Source of the DNA: Acestrorhynchus altus
Taxonomy: Eukaryota > Chordata > Actinopteri > Characiformes > Acestrorhynchidae
Length of the DNA: 64,000 nt
Assembly: GCA_034509495.1 (NCBI GenBank)
Contig: CM067519.1
Span: 24,913,434-24,977,433 of the forward strand
Reading direction: 5' to 3'
This document shows, piece after piece, positions 1 to 9,660 of this stretch. Position 1 is the stretch's first letter, and every line of letters begins with the position of its first letter. The translations under genes were made by a program, and so were the position numbers. Below the pieces are notes generated by a model that made no database searches, was not told where the DNA came from, and worked only from the letters and a program-made list of their open reading frames with translations.

Positions 1-360
1 TGAGGTATCTACCCTGAAGTTCAAGAAGAAGAGCTGTAGAGCTAATATAAAGCCATGCTAGTAAACGACTATTGAACAGTCAACAAAAAACGAACGACAT
101 AACCTGCAGTGACTCAGTACATGACACAGAGCGTAACCCAGTGAGTGAAGGGAAACAAAACAGTGAAGGAAAACCATGACAGGATAAATGGCAAACATCT
201 AGCGACTTGAAATGTTCATAAGTTGCAAATGTCATCTTATGACAAGGCAAACACCCAATCATTTTCTCCATCAACACTCTGACACGTGAAAAGTACAGCA
301 GCTTAATTGTCCTGTAGCTTAAATATGGACCAAGAAGTTTGGTAAACAGAATAAGTTTTG
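1..360. other. Unique sequence, nothing recognised
   Basis: No repeat family, gene or RNA is recognisable. The open frames here are short and show no protein signature. Confidence 0.5.
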
Positions 361-364
361 TGCA

Positions 365-424
365 GTGCTGCTCCTGCTGCTCCTGCTGCTCCTGCTGCTC
401 CTGCTGCTCCTACTGCTCCTACTG
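365..424. repeat. 12-bp CTG/CTC minisatellite
   Basis: About five copies of a unit close to CTGCTGCTCCTG run without a break and decay to CTACTGCTC at the right end. Read in frame it gives poly-leucine, which comes from the repeat and is not a signal peptide. Confidence 0.95.
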
Positions 425-429
425 ACTGC

Positions 430-900
430 CATGTTTTACTTTCGAGTCTTGGTTCTTCTTGGTCGTTCTTTTCTTAACTGTCATTTGAGTGTTGATTCCT
501 CTCAGTGGATCTTCATCTCCATGCTCTCAGAGATGTTTTTTTTTTCTTGAGGATGTGGTTCCTCTTAGTATTTGAGTGTTGATTCTTTTCAATGGTGCTT
601 CATCTTCATGCTCTTAGAGAGGTTTTGCTGTAGAGTCTTGGTTCATCTGTTTCTTCTCAGTTTCTTGACCTTTATACTTGGTTCCTCTGTGTGTTTCCTC
701 TTCATGCCCTGAGTGACCTTAACCCGTCTTGGTTCCTTGGCACGTATCTTCCACATGTTCTTGGGGAGGTTGCTCTTTAGAGTCATGATTCCTCTTTGTG
801 TTTCTTCTCCGTGTTCTTGGGGAGGCTTACTTTAATAATCTTGGTTCAGCTGTGTGTTTCTTCAGAGCTTTTCCTTCAGACTTGGTACCTGTGAGTGGTT
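430..900. repeat. Degenerate T-rich long-period minisatellite
   Basis: The block from about 483 (ATTTGAGTGTTGATTC, then CTTCATCTCCATGCTCT) recurs with changes at about 570, a shift of 87 bp. Further right, GTTCTTGGGGAGG occurs at 759 and 812 and CTTGGTTC recurs throughout. It looks like an old, heavily diverged tandem array with mixed period. Confidence 0.6.
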
Positions 901-1084
901 CTTGTACATAATTGTCATATGATTCTCGATCGCTCTCACTGGTATGTTCGTTCTTCTACATGTTGCTTCTTCAAGATCTTAGATCTTAGATCTTTCTTCT
1001 GAGTGGTTTGTGTTCTTAACTCGTATTTAGTGTTGCTAAATCTACACAGAAAAAAACAGTTTAAGTTTATTTAAGTAGGTTCTT

Positions 1085-1459
1085 CTGGTGCCACCACAGC
1101 AGATCTGACCATTCAAGGCATGGACTCCACAAGGTGGACTGTGCTGTCCAGCACAAAGATGTTGGCAGCAGCTCCTTCTATGTCTTTTATGGATCACATC
1201 AACAGGTGCCCATGATATTGATGATGGTTCAATAGTAGTCCTTCCTTGAAACACTCTTGGTGGGAACATCACAGTTTGGCTTTGTCAAAGTGTCTCAGAT
1301 TTATGTCCATTTTTCCTTCTTCAACACATCAGTTTCTAGAACTGACTGTTCAGTTGTTGATTATATATCAACTCTTTGACAGATGCCACTGCAGATGAAG
1401 ATAATCAATGTATTTCACTTCTCCTCACAGTGGTACTAATGTTATGGCTGATTGATGTG
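1085..1459 (-). mobile_element. Tc1-like transposon, internally deleted (same family as 56353-56510)
   Basis: The right end, ATGTTATGGCTGATTGATG, matches the inverse of the fragment end at 56353 (ACCGGTCAGCCAAAACA). The part in front (CATCAGTTTCTAGAACTGACTGTTCAG) is also shared in inverse form with 56440-56480. The left half (CATTCAAGGCATGGACTCC, GGCAGCAG) resembles the far end of a teleost Tc1-like element I know. The transposase would lie on the minus strand, but most of it is gone. About 375 bp remain, against over 1 kb for a full Tc1-like element. Confidence 0.7.
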
Positions 1460-1527
1460 AAGTTTCTATTTCAGTTATATGTCCAAAACCCAATCATTGT
1501 CCAATCGTTCAAGGACTGTTTTTTTTC

Positions 1528-1810
1528 TTCCATCCATCTTCTTATCTGCTTCATCCTGGCCAGAGTTCTGGAGGGTCCAGGGTCTACACAGGCGAAACCA
1601 ATACCATGAGAAACCTTTCATGCAAATGTAAGATACACAATTCTAAAGCTCTGCATACCTGGACATTCTCAACCAGTGGTGGTTGTTCTGCCTCAGAGAT
1701 AGTGCTGCCTTCAGAACGATTTTGACTAGTGCACTTGCACATAAGCTTGTTTTTGGGGGGTGGGAGGAAACTGGAGTAACTCCTCACAGGGACCACAGCG
1801 AAGAACGAAA
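1528..1810. repeat. Degraded dispersed repeat with a GGGAGGAAACTGGAG motif
   Basis: Two pieces are recognisable: CCATCCATCTTCTTATCTGC followed by TTCATCCTGG at the left, and GGGTGGGAGGAAACTGGAG at about 1757. Both belong to a common fish repeat whose other parts are seen at 30796-30960. The middle has decayed beyond alignment by eye. Confidence 0.5.
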
Positions 1811-3228
1811 CCCATATCCCCAGACCAGCTCTCAGGGGGAGGAGTTACCTCTTGACTTTTTGAGTAACTTTTGACACATCAGTTTTACATCAGATTTATT
1901 TGAATTTCAATGCTGTCAAAAACGCTGCAGCTGCTTCCATCCCAAGAACTGATCATTCTTCCTCCAACCTGAGCACTTGACATCTGTCATCCCTCATATT
2001 TACCAAGCTACACTTCATTCCTCCAGGAGATCGCTGTTCAAGTGGGAGCATCCAGCTGCATCAGCAGTGAAGGGTTCACAGAGTTCTTAAGAATCTGACC
2101 CCAGATTGGAGTGTTTGTTTTTTTTTTTTTCCTTAGCTGAGCTTTAGATGCTCGGGTTTTAGAGCACAATGCACTAGAGGCCGTCACAAATCGATATGAA
2201 GTGGTGCATAAGAGACATTAAAACCCCAAGTGGTCTCTAGAACTCTCTAGTATTTGTTGACGTTTTGCAAAGCACTGTTTAAAGACCTACAAACAGCTTT
2301 GTCAAGCAGCTTATAAAACCCAGATGTAAAAAAAAAAAATGCACCCAAAACTGAAAACATCCTGTGGTTGCAATAATAACTAGGCTCCGTTCGAGACCTT
2401 TTCAGCCGCTACATCTTTGAAAGTTCAGAGTTGTGTAGGTGTATTTGTGAGAAGAGAAGATCACTCTTGATCAGTGTTGACGGATGAACCGACGTTGAGT
2501 TCTCCACTGGCTCTGGGCCACTTCAGCTCCCTTTCAGAGGAGTGTGGCCCAGAAAAGGTCACGCTCGGTACAACCGCATCGCTTCAGCGCTCAAGTGCTA
2601 TTTGCATGGGAATTACAGGCAGCCTCATTCGCGCCAGCCCAGGGTTCTGCTTCTCTGGAGCGTCCGTAAGCTCTTACACAGCTGCAGTGCCACTTACAAC
2701 CCATTTATGTAACACAATAAAGGTCATTGAGCTGCCAATCAACAAGCTCCGTTAGTTTCTCCATGGTAGCCGCAAGCCCCCCTGTTTTAATGCATTCCTG
2801 AATGATAATAACTCCTGTATATTGGGCAGTTGTGTAACTCTTCCTGTTCGCCTTTGAACCTCCTTTCCCACAAACGCGAAACGTGACCGCATTACACTCC
2901 GGAAAGAGCTTGGCGCTGTCACCATGGCAGCTGAGGCTTTCTTGTGTTCTCGTACAGCCTTTTCCCTCTTGGTGCGACCGCTAGCTGAAGGACGCTTAAA
3001 GCAATGAATTGTGTTGCTATGACGATTCGTTTCCAGGCACTTGAAAAGAACAGGGAGAACAGAGAAGGGAAAAGAAAAGTGTTTGGACCAGAGAAATAGA
3101 AACCATACAGCGGAAATACTTTAGATCAGAGTGCGTTCTCGGTTAACGCGGTGTTTGGACCTTGGTTGAAACCCCTAAACACTATATCTACAGAGTGACC
3201 CAGAAGGATCAATGCGTTTTGTTTTAAA
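1811..3228. other. Unique sequence, nothing recognised
   Basis: Apart from short poly-T and poly-A runs near 2117 and 2329, no repeat or gene is seen. An open frame of 93 codons at 2474-2755 has no recognisable domain and no splice or polyadenylation context, so it is not called. Confidence 0.45.
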
Positions 3229-3775
3229 CTCTTAGAAATGGACACCTACACTCTGTGGGCAGCTGCATGCTTGTATTCTAGGCTCCACAACTCAGGATCA
3301 GAGTAGCCTACAGACCTGATGCACATTTCATAACAAACAGCAACACATACCCAATCTAGCTTGTGTGTCATTAGTGATCAATCCATCTTAGAAAAGGGAA
3401 TAAAATCCACTGCATGATCTCCATCTGAATGAAATCCCAGTTTAAATGCCATGGAAGCCATATATGTGCATGTTTACCTCTCTGTCCACATGTACATGCT
3501 CAACCTGCATGCAGTTGGGGTCTGACTGATCTGACTGATCAGCGAGAAGGGGCAGAGCTGAGGATTTCACTGACCCAGATTGTTGGTGTGTCCAAACTAT
3601 ATACGATTGCAAGTTAGTGTAGTCAAATGTCCACAATGCATGCTCAGAACAGGGAGTTTTTAGGGTGTGGTTAGGATGGATGGACACTATTTACCAGGGG
3701 TGTCAACGCACCAAGCAGAGATTCACCCACAAAGTATGACATAAAAATATGTCAAACTATGAAACGTCCCACAGA
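3229..3775 (+). mobile_element. Family A MITE-like repeat, copy 1
   Basis: Hallmarks in order: CTCTTAGAA at the left end, CTCAGGATCAGAGTAGCCTA, ATCCCAGTTTAAATGCCAT, GCATGTTTAC, TGACTGATCAGCGAG, CACTGACCCAGAT, and near the right end ATATGTCAAACTATGAAA. The centre after about 3590 differs from other copies. No coding capacity is seen. Confidence 0.75.
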
Positions 3776-3799
3776 TGTTTTGAGTATGAATTTCCTTGA

Positions 3800-4217
3800 A
3801 TTAGACCATGTTTAGATCAAACCACTTTCATATCTCATATCTCATATGTAGGAAATGTTGGAAATTTTTGAAAATAAACCTTTTATTTGAAAATTTGTTA
3901 TTTTTAATTAATAGATTGACAAAGTTTTTGTTTTTAATAATTAGTTCTTCAAAATATTTCACTGGTCAAAAAAAAACCCCTGAAACAATCATATTATTTT
4001 TGTTATTTATGTATGTATCAGTGTGACCCCTTCTCAGGGAAATTTGGGTCAGTGATGTCATCAGCCCCGCCCCCTCTCGCTGATCAGTCAGAGTCTAAAT
4101 GCAGGTTGAGCATGTAGTTTGTTGATATGTCTGTAGGTTACTCTGATCCTGAGTTATGAAGTGTAGAAAACAGCATGTAACTGCCCACAAAATGCAGATC
4201 TCGGGTCTTAAGAGTTA
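3800..4217 (-). mobile_element. Family A MITE-like repeat, copy 2 (inverted)
   Basis: Reading rightwards: CCCTTCTCAGG, TGGGTCAGTGATGTCATCAG, CCCCGCCCCCTCTCGCTGAT, AGGTTACTCTGATCCTGAG, then the end GGGTCTTAAGAGTTAA next to a TTAA. It lies head to head with copy 1, only about 25 bp away, so the pair could form a long imperfect hairpin. Confidence 0.75.
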
Positions 4218-4795
4218 AGTCCTGGCAAAGAGCCCACGTCAGGTTGATAATGTGTTTTTAAACGGCAGAACTGTACACAGCCCTGCTCTCACGATGATCA
4301 AGCCCACTGTGAGGTAGCAGGACATTCAAGGCTCCCTATACGAGTGTGAACTACAGAGTACTCAACTTGGGAAGCAGACTCAGTGAAGGCCTTTGGCATT
4401 TCTGTCTATGGAACGTTCACTATTCAGGTCCTGAGGCAGTTTTCCCAATTATGCCTCTCTCTCAGAGTCAGTAAACCTAATCAAACTGACAGGTGATTTA
4501 CTATTAAGCTTTAATTAAGAAGATACACCACTGATTAAGTATATACTCAAGCAACAGTCGTCTCTGAAGGAATTAGTCTTTGGAACTTCTTCCACACCGG
4601 TTTCTGTGATTACATTAGAAATCCCTCAGAAGCAATGCTCATAGACATTCAGACCAAATCCCGTCTCTGAAAAGCCCACACAAAAAAGCTCTCAGCAATG
4701 TGTGGGTTTTCGTACAGGCATCATTGGTAAATTAACATCCAAAGGTTGTTTTAATGAGGAGATAAGCTGATTTGTTCTCAAATGAATGTCAATGC
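4218..4795. other. Unique sequence, nothing recognised
   Basis: No family or gene is seen between family A copy 2 and the (AC)n run. Confidence 0.45.
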
Positions 4796-4796
4796 A

Positions 4797-4798
<2 letters not shown>

Positions 4799-4862
<64 letters not shown>
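4799..4862. repeat. (AC)n microsatellite
   Basis: About 31 pure AC units. Open frames across it on both strands are artefacts of the dinucleotide run. Confidence 0.98.
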
Positions 4863-4865
<3 letters not shown>

Positions 4866-4879
4866 GCACGCAAAGTGCA

Positions 4880-5065
4880 AACATTTTAGTTTCCCTTGTT
4901 CAAATTAGAATAAGAATGCTCTGTATCTGGGCAGTTAGTGATTATTTACACAGTGAAACACTGATATTAGAATAAATACAAATAAAATCCCTACAAAAGT
5001 CATGGTTTTGCATCACAGTGTTCATTAAACAACCCCAAAGTTCTCCTCATGATTTAATATTGTAT
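4880..5065 (+). repeat. Family B dispersed repeat, copy 1
   Basis: The order CTGGGCAGTTAGTGATTATTTAC, ATCAGAATAAA-like, CCTACA, TTTTGCATCACAGTGTTCAT and CCCCAAAGTTCTCCTCATG is repeated with changes at 6650-6815. No terminal structure could be defined. It may be the distal part of a longer family A variant, since the second copy directly follows a family A copy. Confidence 0.6.
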
Positions 5066-5104
5066 TATTATTTATCCTTACTCTTTATAGTTCTCATCCA
5101 ACAC

Positions 5105-5350
5105 TTGGTTTGGTAAATCAGTGCTTCTTGTTCTTCTTCTTCTTCTTCTTCTTCTTCTTCTTCTTTCGGCTGCTCCCTTTAGGGGTCGTCTCAGCGGATC
5201 ATCATATTTATGATCTGCAGTATGGTTTTGGCACACGTTTTACGCCAGATGCCCTTCCTGATGCAACCCTCACCATTTATCCGGTCCCAAGCACCAGAAG
5301 CACACAAACTACACCTCTGATGGCTGGATTGGTTTGGTAAATCAGTGCTT
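5105..5350 (-). mobile_element. 5'-truncated RTE-type non-LTR retroposon with target-site duplication
   Basis: A perfect 22-bp direct repeat beginning TTGGTTTGGTAAATCAG lies at 5105-5126 and 5329-5350. Between them, read on the minus strand, is a typical fish retroposon 3' end: GGAAGGGCATCTGGCG, TGATGATCCGCTGAGACGAC, CCCTAAAGGGAGCAGCCGAA, ending in an (AAG)n tail (seen as (TTC)n at 5127-5165). The 5' end is truncated, leaving about 200 bp. Target duplication plus tail shows target-primed reverse transcription. Assignment to the RTE clade is from memory of its 3' tail. Confidence 0.88.
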
Positions 5351-5361
5351 AATGATGCTAA

Positions 5362-5670
5362 ATCAATGTTATCTTAATGAGGTTCTGCAACCAGTGGTTC
5401 TACCTTTTCTGAACACACACTCCGGTGCTCTATTCCAAAAGGACGACGCTCTTCCACATACTGCTGCCGTCTCAAGAGCTCACCATCTCCAGACCTGTCC
5501 CTGATTGGAAATGTGTGGGATGCTATTGGACGCTCTATCAACACTCCACCCCTACCACACCATCTGCAGAACTGAGTGAGAACCTTCAAGCTGCATGGGA
5601 TGGATCATCACCGGACACCATTAGGAACCTCTACACCTCCATGCAGAGACCGGCATGTTGCGTTAAACCA
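5362..5670 (+). pseudogene. Tc1/mariner-like transposase fragment, C-terminal half (family D copy 1)
   Basis: The DNA-cleaving transposase of a Tc1-like element is still readable in broken frames. At about 5434 the frame gives FQKDDALPHTA, the family's QQDNARPHTA block that carries the second catalytic Asp. At about 5507 it gives NVWDAIGRSINTPPLPHH, matching the ENVWD block of the catalytic Glu, but the Glu codon itself reads as Gly here. At about 5571 it gives LSENLQAAWDGSSPDTIR then SM, the usual C-terminal helix. Frameshifts and a shortened D-to-E spacing show it is dead. The RTE insertion lies just upstream. Related copies: 51545-51838 and 31755-31850. Confidence 0.8.
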
Positions 5671-5849
5671 CAAGCTCAATCTAAATTCATCATGTATTGT
5701 TCCTGCTCATCTTTACATTCATTACCAAACAGATACATGTGTTCTAAACATAAATTCAGAATAAAAATATGTCCCTCATCCCAAACATTCACTAATCTGT
5801 CAAGCATGAGAGAGGTAGAGTCAAGGCTTTGGCTTTATGACTGCTTATG

Positions 5850-6180
5850 GAACAGACTCACAAAATCCTTATTGATGATGCAACTCATGATGGTTGTAAA
5901 ATGATTTCGGACGTCTTCAGGAAGAGACAGCCTGCCAAATCACAGATGAATCTGCCCAAAATAATCCGGAGGAGAACAATCACCCAAAGCACACCAAACA
6001 CACTGCCAACACAACAAAGCACGTCATCGGAGCGGAGAAGCATGGAATATTGTATAGTGGCCAAGTTAATCACCAGAAACTAAACTCAGTTCAGCAAGAA
6101 CAAGCCCAAAATAAACACCAACTGAGGGAAGCTGAGGGAAAGGTCTGTAAGAAGAATGCAACAGTTTGGTGAAATCGGGA
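5850..6180 (+). pseudogene. Second Tc1-like transposase fragment, different family
   Basis: Nucleotide blocks follow the order of a known teleost Tc1-like transposase gene: TTGATGATGCAACTCATG, AATCACCCAAAGCACACC (the D-N-D-P-K-H-T region), and TGGAATATTGTATAGTGGCC followed by AAGTTAATCACCAGA (the W-x-x-Q-S-P-D region). The frame is broken by substitutions and small indels, and no TIR was found. Its N-terminal half is absent. Confidence 0.65.
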
Positions 6181-6235
6181 GGCTGTCAGTTATAGCTAGT
6201 AAATGATCTTCTGCCAAATATTATATATTAAGACT

Positions 6236-6640
6236 CTGTACACGTGTCTTGTCCCAAAGGTCAAAAATGCCCTGGAGGTCAACAGCTCTCATATGCCATT
6301 TCTTGGCTTCATGTCTCAGGATCAGAGTAACCTCCATAAATACACATATCATATCATGACGTACCCTATTGAATCAGAAAGGGTAGAAGCTCAGAAAGAT
6401 GTCCAACTGAATTACACTCCAGTTTAAAATCCATAGCAGCTTCCAGTGCATGTTTACTGCTCTGTCCATGTGAACATGCTCAACCTGCATACATACTCTG
6501 ACTGATCAGTGATGGGGCGGGGCTAATGACATCACTGACCCAGATAATGAGATATTGAGGGGCTGTTTGCTGTCTTTCTTTGCTCACACAGTGTTTCAGA
6601 ATAAAAGTCTTGAGAAGGGCTAATACGGATACATCCAGTA
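6236..6640 (+). mobile_element. Family A MITE-like repeat, copy 3
   Basis: Contains CTCAGGATCAGAGTAACCT, ACTCCAGTTTAAAATCC, GCATGTTTACTGCTCTGTCC, TGACTGATCAGTGATGGGGC, CACTGACCCAGATAATG, CTCACACAGTGTTTCAG and AATAAAAGTCTTGAGAAGGG. The left terminus is missing. Confidence 0.75.
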
Positions 6641-6644
6641 CATT

Positions 6645-6815
6645 AAATGAGAATGAAAATCTCCTCATCTGGGCAGTGAGTGTTTATTTACTCAGTAAAA
6701 ACAATAATATCAGAATAAACACTGATAACGTTCCTACAGAAAATGGTGTTTTTCCATCACTGTGTTCATAAATCCATCCCCAAAGCTCTCCTCATGGGAG
6801 TCCAGTATTATCCAC
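6645..6815 (+). repeat. Family B dispersed repeat, copy 2
   Basis: Parallel to 4880-5065: CATCTGGGCAGTGAGTG, TATCAGAATAAACACTG, TTTTTCCATCACTGTGTTCAT and CCCCAAAGCTCTCCTCATGG. It follows family A copy 3 without a gap. Confidence 0.6.
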
Positions 6816-6844
6816 CTGGTTTTTTTTTAATCAAGTTAATTAAG

Positions 6845-6965
6845 GTGGGCTGGTGATGGAATTGAACTCACCCAGGTGCTGGCTGAGGGTATCCAGGAGA
6901 AATCTGGAACCAAGCTTTGATCTGTAAGACACTTAGAGCCGTGGTCTTCAACCACAGATGCCAGG
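6845..6965. repeat. Family H dispersed repeat, copy 1
   Basis: Shares CATCCAGGAGAAATCTGGAA (here with T for the first C) and the following AAGC region with 34895-35010. GGAATTGAACTCACCCAGG in front of it resembles an inverted tRNA-type B box, so a SINE origin is possible. Confidence 0.4.
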
Positions 6966-7640
6966 TTCTAAGTTATTTAATGAACCTAGATCTAAATATC
7001 TGGAAATAAAGGCTGTAATTCTGTTCCATCATCTTCAGAAGCATCACAGTTTGGAATGGAGCTCTTCCTTAACATTATAAGCAAACGCCTTGTGGAGCTG
7101 TAGGAGGCCCTTATTCAAATCTGAAGATTAGAGCAGAGTTTAATGCAGAGTGTTTATTCTAAGTAAGTCGTATATGAACAAGATTCTTATTGCTATTTTG
7201 GCTACTTTCATTGATGCCATGGCAACAACTAACCGTGTTAAGAGTGATCCCCCTGGTGGTGTAGGGATTACTGTTAATGCTTCTCCACTGAGAATGAAAG
7301 TCCTTGATTTTGGTATTCCGAAGGCGCTTTAATCTTTCTTTTGTGTTTCCAGTTTAGCATTGATTGCATCTCTTTTAGGAGATGCAATAAAGAGATCTTG
7401 CTGTGATACAGTACATAAGGAATGATAGCTGATCACAGTGGATGATTAGGGTCTGTAATTGCACGCAGTTGTGAGGCCTTACATCAGGAGATCACTGATC
7501 AGATATACATATCGTCACTAGTGCAGACCTGCGTATGTATAAGAATACAACATCAATCCGTGTGTTTAAATGGGGGCATTGGCCTCCTGTTTAACTGTGA
7601 TATAAGACCAATTTATGATTCTGCATCACTCTAAAATGAG
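6966..7640. other. Unique sequence, nothing recognised
   Basis: No repeat or gene is recognised. A 60-codon open frame at 7150-7332 has no domain and no supporting context. Confidence 0.45.
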
Positions 7641-7900
7641 GGTGCTGTAGTCTGGTGGTAAAGAAACCAGCCTTGTGACTGGACAGCTGCTGGTTCAGTT
7701 CCCTGAACTGGCAGGACATGATTTAAGTGTCCTTGAGCAAGACACACAACCCCCACGCTTCTCCACAAGCATCATGGATAGGGTTGGCCACTTCTTCGGA
7801 CACGTTTGCTTACTGTCCCCTAGTGTGTGTTTCAGTATGTGGATGGTTAAAAGTGGAGGACAAAGCACATTGGATCTATGTCCAAGTTTAAGTAAAATTG
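7641..7900 (+). mobile_element. tRNA-derived SINE
   Basis: The head carries an A-box-like stretch (GTAGTCTGGTGGTAAAGAA, about 7648) and a B-box-like stretch (CTGGTTCAGTTCCC, about 7690). After these come GTCCTTGAGCAAGACACA, CTGTCCCCTAGTGTGTGT and a decayed ATGGATGGTTAAA body. This head-to-body order is common to several fish SINEs; compare 46141-46350. The A and B boxes would be the internal RNA polymerase III promoter. It is diverged and has no clean tail. Confidence 0.75.
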
Positions 7901-8200
7901 TAACTGTGTTATACTTCACTAGCAAAGGATGCTACCAACACAAGAGCACGAGTCACAATGGGAAGGACGAAGAATGGGACCTTATATAGTCAGTCAGGTA
8001 CAGCAATGAGACCTGTCCTCGTTTTCATCACATGCCCAGCAAAGCATGAAACTTGAATTATTCTCGTCTCACAATGTCACCAAGTTTCATTCCTGTTGAC
8101 TGATTCCTTCGGAGCACAACTTTTTGTTGTGATGATAAAACTTAAAGTGTTACATATGAATACAAACCTATGAATATCAGTGAGAGACATAAACACTGAG
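7901..8200. other. Unique sequence, nothing recognised
   Basis: No family or gene is recognised. Confidence 0.4.
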
Positions 8201-8210
8201 GGATGGTTCA

Positions 8211-8255
8211 TTGTGTGTGTGTGTGTGTGAATCATCACACATACGGTTCATTGTT

Positions 8256-8294
<39 letters not shown>

Positions 8295-8379
8295 TCTGTG
8301 TTGTGCTTTTATTCTCCTCTATCTCTCTCATACATGTGTGTCTCGAGTTGGTTGGACCCAAGCCTGGCATGGTTTAAGT

Positions 8380-8462
<83 letters not shown>

Positions 8463-8565
8463 AAGGGAGCTCCCCTCTGCCTGCCTCTCCACTGTGAGTG
8501 CCGTGTTGTGGCAGCACTGCGGGGTGCGTGTGTATATGTGCGTGTGTGTGTGTGTGTGTGTGTCA
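8211..8565. repeat. Compound (GT)n microsatellite cluster
   Basis: Four GT runs lie at about 8211-8230, 8257-8289, 8379-8460 and 8539-8563, separated by CT-rich spacers. The longest has about 40 units. The Cys-Val and Thr-His open frames over it are repeat artefacts. Confidence 0.97.
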
Positions 8566-8689
8566 CCAAGTAGTGATTAATCACACGGTGACTGTCTGTC
8601 CTGCAGTCTTGTTCCACACATGCTGTGCGGTGGGGGTGGTCAGGATTTCTTAGGACGTCAGAGGTGACCGCATCTACACAGTCTGCTGG

Positions 8690-8775
8690 CTAGATCACAT
8701 CATTCAAAAGTTTGGAATCATATGAATATTATTGATTAATATTTTAATCATTTAATGCTTCAATGAACTCCTTTA
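8690..8775. mobile_element. Tc1-like terminal fragment (ATTCAAAAGTTTGGAATCA type)
   Basis: CATTCAAAAGTTTGGAATCA followed by TTTAATGCTTCAATGAAC resembles a terminal inverted repeat of a common fish Tc1-like element. No opposite end is found, so this is an isolated end. Confidence 0.5.
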
Positions 8776-8939
8776 TGTCCAGTGTCCACCACAGTGGACA
8801 GCTATTCAAAGAGAAATTCAAATTAAACCACTTACCAAATTATCAGAGGGGCCGTTCCGAGCCTTTACTGTATTGCTGAATAATCATCAGTCTTTATTAA
8901 TGTTTTATACTCTGAAATGTTACATTGTGAATCCAAAAT

Positions 8940-9180
8940 GCCATTGGACATGACCATGTGACCTATATAACAGCTACTAAATTGTTCCTGTCCATTAAAA
9001 ACCATGTATCTCCATTTTTGTCCATTTTTACTTTTCTCCACAATGTGAATCTGACAATTTCATGATGAATAGACCAATAAAATGCTGTAAAATGACTTAG
9101 GTAATTTTTTTGGTAATTACCTTCAAAAAGTTTTACATTTTTGAAGGTAATTTTTATTACCTTCAGTTCAAAATTAAGAG
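8940..9180. repeat. Family C dispersed repeat, copy 1, ending in a hairpin
   Basis: Shares GTCCATTAAAAACCATGTAT, TTTTTGTCCATTTTTA and GACCAATAAAATGCTGTAAA with 33715-34015 and partly 32925-33046. At its right end ATTACCTTCAAAAA (about 9116) and TTTTGAAGGTAAT (about 9140) form an inverted repeat with a 10-base loop. Confidence 0.6.
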
Positions 9181-9218
9181 CATTTTTGCTTTCTTCTGTA
9201 AAGCCTCCATTTTGGAGA

Positions 9219-9320
9219 TACAGTGCATCCAGAAAGTATTCATTAAAGTATTAAATTCTACACACAATACCCCACAATGACAAAGTGAGAAAGGTTTGTT
9301 TGACATTTTTGCAAATTTAT
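9219..9320. mobile_element. Tc1-like terminal repeat (CAGTGCATCCAGAAAGTATT type)
   Basis: CAGTGCATCCAGAAAGTATT, then AATTCTACACACAATACCCC, ACAATGACAAAGTGAG and TTTGTTTGACATTTTTGC in order match the end of a very widespread fish Tc1-like transposon, with a short internal deletion. The element is cut off by the telomere-like tract on its right. Confidence 0.8.
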
Positions 9321-9560
9321 CCTCTAATCCTAACCTTAACCTCAATCATTTGGATTAGGTTGAGATTAAGTCTTAGGGGTAGAGATAAAGGGTAGGATTA
9401 GGACCAAGGTGAAGGTTAGGCATTGGGTTGAGATTACTGTTCATTGTAAGGCAGGGATGAGTGTGGTTTAGGATTGAGGTTAATCTTAAAGTTAAGGTTA
9501 GGATTAGGGCCAAGATGAGGGTAGAACAAGCTTTTGGGTTGAGGTTAGGGTTAACCTTAG
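9321..9560. repeat. Degenerate telomere-like GGTTAGG tract
   Basis: Interspersed GGTTAGG, GGATTAGG, GAGGTTAGGGTTAA and inverse CCTAACC words fill about 240 bp with no fixed period. It sits between two Tc1-like fragments, as if it expanded inside a transposon. Confidence 0.7.
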
Positions 9561-9561
9561 G

Positions 9562-9660
9562 GCCAGGACACATGACACATCCACCCCCATGCTTCACAGT
9601 TAGCAAGGTGTTTTCATCCTGACTGTAGCCAAAGAGTTGCTAAAATGCTTACCCTGTGGA
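9562..9660 (-). pseudogene. Tc1-like transposase remnant
   Basis: CATCCACCCCCATGCTTCAC, AGTTAGCAAGGTGTTTTC and GCCAAAGAGTTGC follow the antisense order of Tc1-like transposase genes; compare CACCCCCACGCTTAACAG at 61358. It probably belongs to the same element as 9219-9320, with the telomere-like tract between. Confidence 0.5.

Noticed and set aside
365..550. Open frame with a long leucine run that looks like a signal or membrane peptide
   Set aside because: The leucines come from a 12-bp CTG/CTC minisatellite; nothing downstream looks coding.
7641..7720. Possible tRNA gene (A and B boxes)
   Set aside because: The cloverleaf is not formed and the boxes head a SINE body. The same applies at 26740, 46141 and 46857.
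8203..8617. Open frames of 102-125 codons rich in Cys-Val or Thr-His
   Set aside because: They are translations of (GT)n/(CA)n runs. The same holds at 4692-4975, 18135-18528, 27627-27920, 43089-43546 and 44509-44806.
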